Source: an uncultured Ignavibacteriota bacterium (GTDB taxonomy: Bacteria; Bacteroidota; Ignavibacteria; Tepidaquicellales; Tepidaquicellaceae). Taken from it: a DNA stretch of 10,334 nt. Shown here piece after piece: positions 7,225 through 10,334 of the stretch. The DNA lies in the NCBI GenBank assembly GCA_937915485.1, contig CALGII010000226.1, positions 1-10,334 of the forward strand, read 5' to 3'. The position numbers and the translations under genes were made by a program. Position 1 is the first letter of the stretch. The number at the start of each line of letters is the position of its first letter. The notes beneath the pieces were generated by a model. That model was not told the origin of the DNA. It saw nothing but the letters and a program-made list of their open reading frames with translations, and made no database searches.

Positions 7225-7245
7225 CCGGTAAGCTGCTGATACCGG
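7225..7245. other. Small inverted repeat after the LamG-protein gene
   Basis: CCGGTA (7225-7230) and TACCGG (7240-7245) form a 6-bp stem with a 9-nt loop, 15 nt past the stop at 7210. No U-run follows, so by itself it is not a convincing terminator; it could stabilise the mRNA 3' end or be chance. Confidence 0.3.
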
Positions 7246-7294
7246 TTACAATCGATGGACGGGGTAATATATTAATATTATCTCATCCAAAGAA

Positions 7295-7321
7295 AAAAGG
7301 CTGCCTGACGGGCAGCCTTTT
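7295..7321. terminator. Bidirectional intrinsic terminator between the LamG and M13 genes
   Basis: AAAAGGCTGCC (7295-7305) and GGCAGCCTTTT (7311-7321) form an 11-bp, GC-rich stem with a 5-nt loop. A U4 run follows on + and a U6 run on -, so it can end both the gene finishing at 7210 and the convergent M13 gene finishing at 7340. Confidence 0.9.
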
Positions 7322-7339
7322 CAATCTTGTCATATCGTT

Positions 7340-9367
7340 TTACCAGATGAACGCTCTTTCTTTCGGGTCTTTATATCTTTTGTCGTTCGTCTTTATGTCG
7401 AATGCCTCATAGAATTCGCCTACGTTATAGACTATGCCGTTGACTCTCGCATTGGAGGGAGAATGCGGGTCTTCCTTGAGTCTCTTCAGAAGTTCTTTGT
7501 CTCTGATGTTTCCTCTCCAGATTGTCGCGTAGTTGAGGAAGAATCTCTGCAGCGGGGAAAATCCTTCGAGTTCCTTCGCGGGCGCGGTCTTGCCCCATGC
7601 CATTTTCAGGGCTTCGAGAGAAATCATTACGCCGCCGAGGTCGCCGATATTTTCACCGAGCGTGAACTTGCCGTCAACGTGGAACGTATCAAGGACGAAA
7701 TAATTGTTGTACTGGTCAACAAGCACCTGAGCGCGTTCGTCAAAATTCTTAGTGTCTTCTTCCGTCCACCAGTCCTTAAGGTTTCCGTCCTTGTCATATT
7801 TTCTTCCCTGATCATCGAATCCGTGAGAGATTTCGTGACCGATAACGACGCCTATACCTCCGTAGTTTACAGCGTCATCGCCGTCAGCGTAGAAATAAGG
7901 CGGCTGGAGTATTCCCGCGGGAAAACATATTTCATTGTTCGCGGGATTATAGTACGCGTTTACCGTCTGCGGCGACATTCCCCATTTCGTTCTGTCGGTG
8001 GGTTTGCCGATTTTAACTATGTTCTTGTTGTAATTGAATTTCCTTACATTCATAATATTCTCGAAATACGAATCCCTGCTGATTTCGAGTTTCGAATAAT
8101 CCTCCCATTTATCGGGATATCCGACCTTAACTCCTATCTTATCGAGTTTTTCCAGTGCTTTCTCTTTTGTCGCTTCGCTCATCCACGGAAGATTTTTAAT
8201 CCTGTTGGCGAGAGCCAGGCGCAGGTTCGCGACGAGTTCTTTAATCCTCGCCTTTGCTGACGGCGGGAAGTGTTTCTCGACGTAGAGTTCGCCGAGCGCT
8301 TCGCCGAGCGAACCGTCAACAACATCCAGCACTCTTTTCCATCTCGGTCTCATTTCCTGCTGACCGCTCATGAACCGTCCGAAGAAATCGAAATTTGCAT
8401 CGACGAATTCCTTGCTAAGAAAAGCCGCCGATGAATTCAGGACTCTCCATTCAAGGTAACTCTTAAAATCGTCCATTGATACGCCTTCAAATGTCGGTCC
8501 GAGTTCCACGAAGAATTTTTTCTGACCGAGGTCAATGTCTCCCGGATTTTCAAGACCGATTTCTTTGAAGTACAGTTTCCAGTCGAATCCTTTCGCAGTT
8601 TCAAGCATTTCCGCAAAAGTCATCTTGTTATAATTCAATTCAGGATTGCGGAGTTCGATGTTCGAAAAGGATGAATTCGCGAGTTTCGTTTCGAATGCTA
8701 TCACGGCGTTTGCTTTCGCTTCCGCGGTCGTTTCATCGTAACCGACGAGTGTGTACATTTTCGTAATGAGTTTCAACAGTTCGGTTCTGATTGACTTCGA
8801 CCTTTCATCATCCTTGAGATAATAATCCCTGTTGCCGAAAGTCATTCCGCCCTGCCTGAATCCGCCGATTGTCATCGCGCTGTTCTTGTCGTCCGTCGTC
8901 GGACCGAAATAGAATAAAGGATAGGAGCCGAGCGTGTGCATCATCGCGACGTATTTTACGGCGTCCACTTTTGTCTTAAGGCTTTTTATCTCATCGAGAT
9001 ATTTTCTAATCGGAACGTAACCAAGGTCGTTAATCTTATCTTCATCCATTCCGCTCGCGAAGAAATCTCCGATTTTCTGCCTGTTTGTTCCTTTAACGAG
9101 ATTCTTGTCAGCCGAACATTCTTCGACAAGAGTTCTCAGTTGTTTCGCGTTGCTTTCACGAAGTTCGTCAAACGAAGTATATCTTGTCATATCCGCGGGA
9201 ATCGGATTATTCTTCATCCAGGTTCCGTTCGCGTATTCGAAGAAATCGTCACCGGGTTTTACCACGGGATTCATATTTCCCTTATCGATTATCGGCTGTG
9301 CGACTGAAATCGCTACAAATGCCAGAAAAACGATAAAAGAAGCCAGTAATAACTTTAAATAATGCAT
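7340..9367 (-). CDS. Secreted M13 family zinc metallopeptidase (neprilysin/PepO-like)
   Basis: A 675-residue protein, full length for the family. Residues 1-23 are a signal peptide (MHYLKLLLASFIVFLAFVAI, then SVA); no lipobox cysteine follows. The mature part opens with a typical M13 N terminus (VKPGDDFFEYANGTWMKN). Catalytic features are complete: substrate-binding NAYYN from Asn470, zinc motif HEISH (His511, Glu512, His515) within VIGHEISHGFDDQG, third zinc ligand Glu572 and Asp576 in ENIGDLGG, and His635/Arg641 in HSPSNARVNG. The 41-residue gap from NAYY to HExxH equals that of neprilysin. The end is AFIW, lacking the cysteine of the eukaryotic CxxW ending. Known activity: endopeptidase cleaving short peptides on the N side of hydrophobic residues, here in the periplasm or outside. 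It is monocistronic, ending at a strong terminator; the leader is AT-rich with no Shine-Dalgarno. Confidence 0.95.
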   Translation of the reverse strand: MHYLKLLLASFIVFLAFVAISVAQPIIDKGNMNPVVKPGDDFFEYANGTWMKNNPIPADMTRYTSFDELRESNAKQLRTLVEECSADKNLVKGTNRQKIGDFFASGMDEDKINDLGYVPIRKYLDEIKSLKTKVDAVKYVAMMHTLGSYPLFYFGPTTDDKNSAMTIGGFRQGGMTFGNRDYYLKDDERSKSIRTELLKLITKMYTLVGYDETTAEAKANAVIAFETKLANSSFSNIELRNPELNYNKMTFAEMLETAKGFDWKLYFKEIGLENPGDIDLGQKKFFVELGPTFEGVSMDDFKSYLEWRVLNSSAAFLSKEFVDANFDFFGRFMSGQQEMRPRWKRVLDVVDGSLGEALGELYVEKHFPPSAKARIKELVANLRLALANRIKNLPWMSEATKEKALEKLDKIGVKVGYPDKWEDYSKLEISRDSYFENIMNVRKFNYNKNIVKIGKPTDRTKWGMSPQTVNAYYNPANNEICFPAGILQPPYFYADGDDAVNYGGIGVVIGHEISHGFDDQGRKYDKDGNLKDWWTEEDTKNFDERAQVLVDQYNNYFVLDTFHVDGKFTLGENIGDLGGVMISLEALKMAWGKTAPAKELEGFSPLQRFFLNYATIWRGNIRDKELLKRLKEDPHSPSNARVNGIVYNVGEFYEAFDIKTNDKRYKDPKERAFIW

Positions 9368-9651
9368 AGAGTTTTAAAATTGTTTTGATAAATATTTGTG
9401 AGTGAATTATTTGTATGTATAAAATATTCTGCCAAGCGAAAATGCGTTAAAAATCGTAAAGGTATAGTTACCGTATTATACGAAAAAAATAAAAAAAGTT
9501 GCGGATTTTAATTAAAATATACCGTGTATGACCCAATTTTCTCACTCCAAAACCTGCCGAACGAATAGGGAAACACGTACCTCAACGGTATCATATCCCG
9601 AAGCTTACAAAACGCGGTCTCAGTCCATGCTGTTAACGGGAATAAACTTAA
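9368..9651. other. AT-rich intergenic region upstream of the M13 gene; no convincing gene
   Basis: These 284 bases separate two - strand genes. They include A-rich runs (9483-9498 on +, hence T-rich for - transcripts), a perfect 14-bp AT palindrome ATTTTAATTAAAAT (9505-9518), and a short CGTATTATACG palindrome just before the A-run. The T-runs after the palindrome on the - strand could help end osmC transcripts, but the stem has no GC. The M13 promoter must lie here; on - a TTGGCA is visible near 9437, but no well-spaced -10 box could be assigned. No SD-preceded reading frame stands out. Confidence 0.6.
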
Positions 9652-10062
9652 TTACTTGCTGTAATGCAGTGTAACGCTCTTTTTCAGCGCTTCGCTCAAA
9701 CTTAATGACACCGGGCAGGTATCCGCGCACACCTGAAGTATCTTCTTCTGCTTGTCCGTGTATTCTTTTTCCGGGAAATAAACGTCCACCACGATTTCCT
9801 TTACGCGTCTGGGGTCAGTCCCCATAATTTTTGTCACCTCCGCAATCGTTCCGTCAATCGAAAATCCGTGTGTATTCGCCGCTATTCCCATTATCGTAAT
9901 CATGCACAGACCGAGCGACGTTGACATCAGGTCAGTGGGAGAAAACGCTTCGCCCTTTCCCTGATTATCGGTAGGCGCGTCGGTTAATATTTTCTGCCCC
10001 GATTTAACGTGAACTGCTTCAAGCCTCAAACCGCCGAGATACTTTATTGTCGATGTTGCCAT
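9652..10062 (-). CDS. OsmC/Ohr-family protein (likely peroxide- or thiol-reactive)
   Basis: A 136-residue protein of normal OsmC-family length. Conserved features are GGLRLEAVH near the N terminus, the central helix start FSPTDLMSTSLGLCMITIMG with the first reactive cysteine Cys53, and CADTCPVSLSLSEAL with the second at Cys116. An extra cysteine, Cys112, lies four residues before Cys116. Family knowledge: OsmC and Ohr use two cysteines to reduce organic hydroperoxides in the cytosol, but the wider family includes members of unknown substrate, and this sequence is closer to that broad OsmC/YhfA-like type than to Ohr proper. It stands alone and is divergent from the gene at 10250. ATG 10062 starts a typical family N terminus (MATSTIKYLGG); the leader has no Shine-Dalgarno. 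Confidence 0.9.
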   Translation of the reverse strand: MATSTIKYLGGLRLEAVHVKSGQKILTDAPTDNQGKGEAFSPTDLMSTSLGLCMITIMGIAANTHGFSIDGTIAEVTKIMGTDPRRVKEIVVDVYFPEKEYTDKQKKILQVCADTCPVSLSLSEALKKSVTLHYSK

Positions 10063-10083
10063 TTAATTATTTTGATTCTTTGT

Positions 10084-10111
10084 ACTTTATAAATTACCGA
10101 ACAGCGGGCAA
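10084..10111 (-). promoter_or_regulatory. Possible sigma-70-type promoter for the OsmC gene
   Basis: Read on the - strand, TTGCCC (10111-10106), a 16-nt spacer and TAAAGT (10089-10084) form a loose -35/-10 pair, with an overlapping TATAAA. Initiation would lie about 15 nt before ATG 10062. In AT-rich DNA such matches arise easily. Confidence 0.25.
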
Positions 10112-10249
10112 GATTAAAATGTAAATCACAGGTTCGTTCCAGCATTCAATAATGAGGACATAAGCATATTTTCAAACGAATCAAGGTATAAGCGATTGTA
10201 ATTACATTTAAAATAAGCCTCCCGTTTCGTATATTTTTTGATTATACTA

Positions 10250-10334
10250 ATGGAAGTTGACGAAAAAGGAAATATTGTTGGGACTGACGTTCCCAAGAAC
10301 ACCGATTACTGGGCGAAACTGTCGGAATACGAAG
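10250..10334 (+). CDS. Start of an unrecognised gene (3'-truncated by the window edge)
   Basis: From ATG 10250 the frame stays open to the end, giving 28 residues beginning MEVDEKGNIVGTDVPKNTDY and continuing WAKLSEYE. The fragment is hydrophilic and acidic, with no signal peptide or membrane segment, suggesting a cytosolic protein. I recognise no family. The leader (TTTTTTGATTATACTA) has no Shine-Dalgarno, as with the other lone genes here. It is divergent from osmC, with 187 nt between start codons. The short length makes both gene and start tentative. Confidence 0.5.
   Translation, partial: MEVDEKGNIVGTDVPKNTDYWAKLSEYE

Noticed and set aside
7463..8260. 265-codon open frame on + opposite the M13 peptidase gene
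   Set aside because: It lies wholly antisense to a gene with complete catalytic motifs, and its translation resembles no protein. Codon bias of the real gene explains the open frame.
9528..9674. 48-codon + strand open frame (MTQFSHSKTC...) in the gap before osmC
   Set aside because: No ribosome-binding site, low-complexity Ser/Thr-rich product, and it runs into the 3' end of osmC on the opposite strand.
10118..10209. AAATGTAA (10118-10125) and TTACATTT (10202-10209) as an inverted repeat
   Set aside because: Only 8 bp, AT-rich and about 76 nt apart; expected by chance in such a region.

Overview
The window looks like chromosomal DNA from a Bacteroidota/Chlorobiota-type (FCB group) bacterium, most probably a member of the Ignavibacteria. 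The best evidence is the secreted protein at 5162-7210. It ends in a type IX secretion (T9SS type A) sorting domain with a NYPNPFNP motif, preceded by a fibronectin-like module of a kind common in Ignavibacteria surface proteins. AT-rich leaders without clear Shine-Dalgarno sites on most lone genes fit this too. The lineage is inferred from sequence style; there is no rRNA gene here.

Layout. (1) 1-3143, + strand: a tight operon of two ABC half-transporters (the first cut by the window edge) and rdgB, with a 1-nt gap and then an 11-nt overlap. The two ATPase domains complement each other as a heterodimeric exporter with one degenerate and one canonical ATP site. (2) 3144-3339: a convergent gap holding a heptamer tandem repeat, a long hairpin that probably terminates both flanking genes, and a degenerate inverted copy of the repeat. 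(3) 3340-4965, - strand: a secreted family C69 (Ntn-hydrolase) dipeptidase. (4) 4966-5161: a divergent control region with an 18-bp palindrome and a good sigma-54 type (-24/-12) promoter match facing the next gene. (5) 5162-7210, + strand: a LamG-like T9SS cargo protein. (6) 7211-7339: a convergent gap with a strong bidirectional terminator. (7) 7340-9367, - strand: a secreted M13 (neprilysin/PepO-like) zinc metallopeptidase with all key residues. (8) 9368-9651: an AT-rich gap with no convincing gene. (9) 9652-10062, - strand: a small OsmC-family protein. (10) 10063-10249: a divergent gap, then the first 28 codons of an unrecognised + strand gene.

Together the genes suggest envelope and export work (ABC exporter, T9SS surface protein), extracellular or periplasmic peptide breakdown (C69 and M13 peptidases), and housekeeping protection (RdgB nucleotide sanitation, OsmC-type peroxide or thiol chemistry). 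No mobile element, CRISPR array, RNA gene or clear new defence system was found. The most interesting non-coding signals are the sigma-54-like promoter with its upstream palindrome (5033-5123) and the repeat/hairpin structure filling the gap between the rdgB and C69 stop codons (3133-3338).
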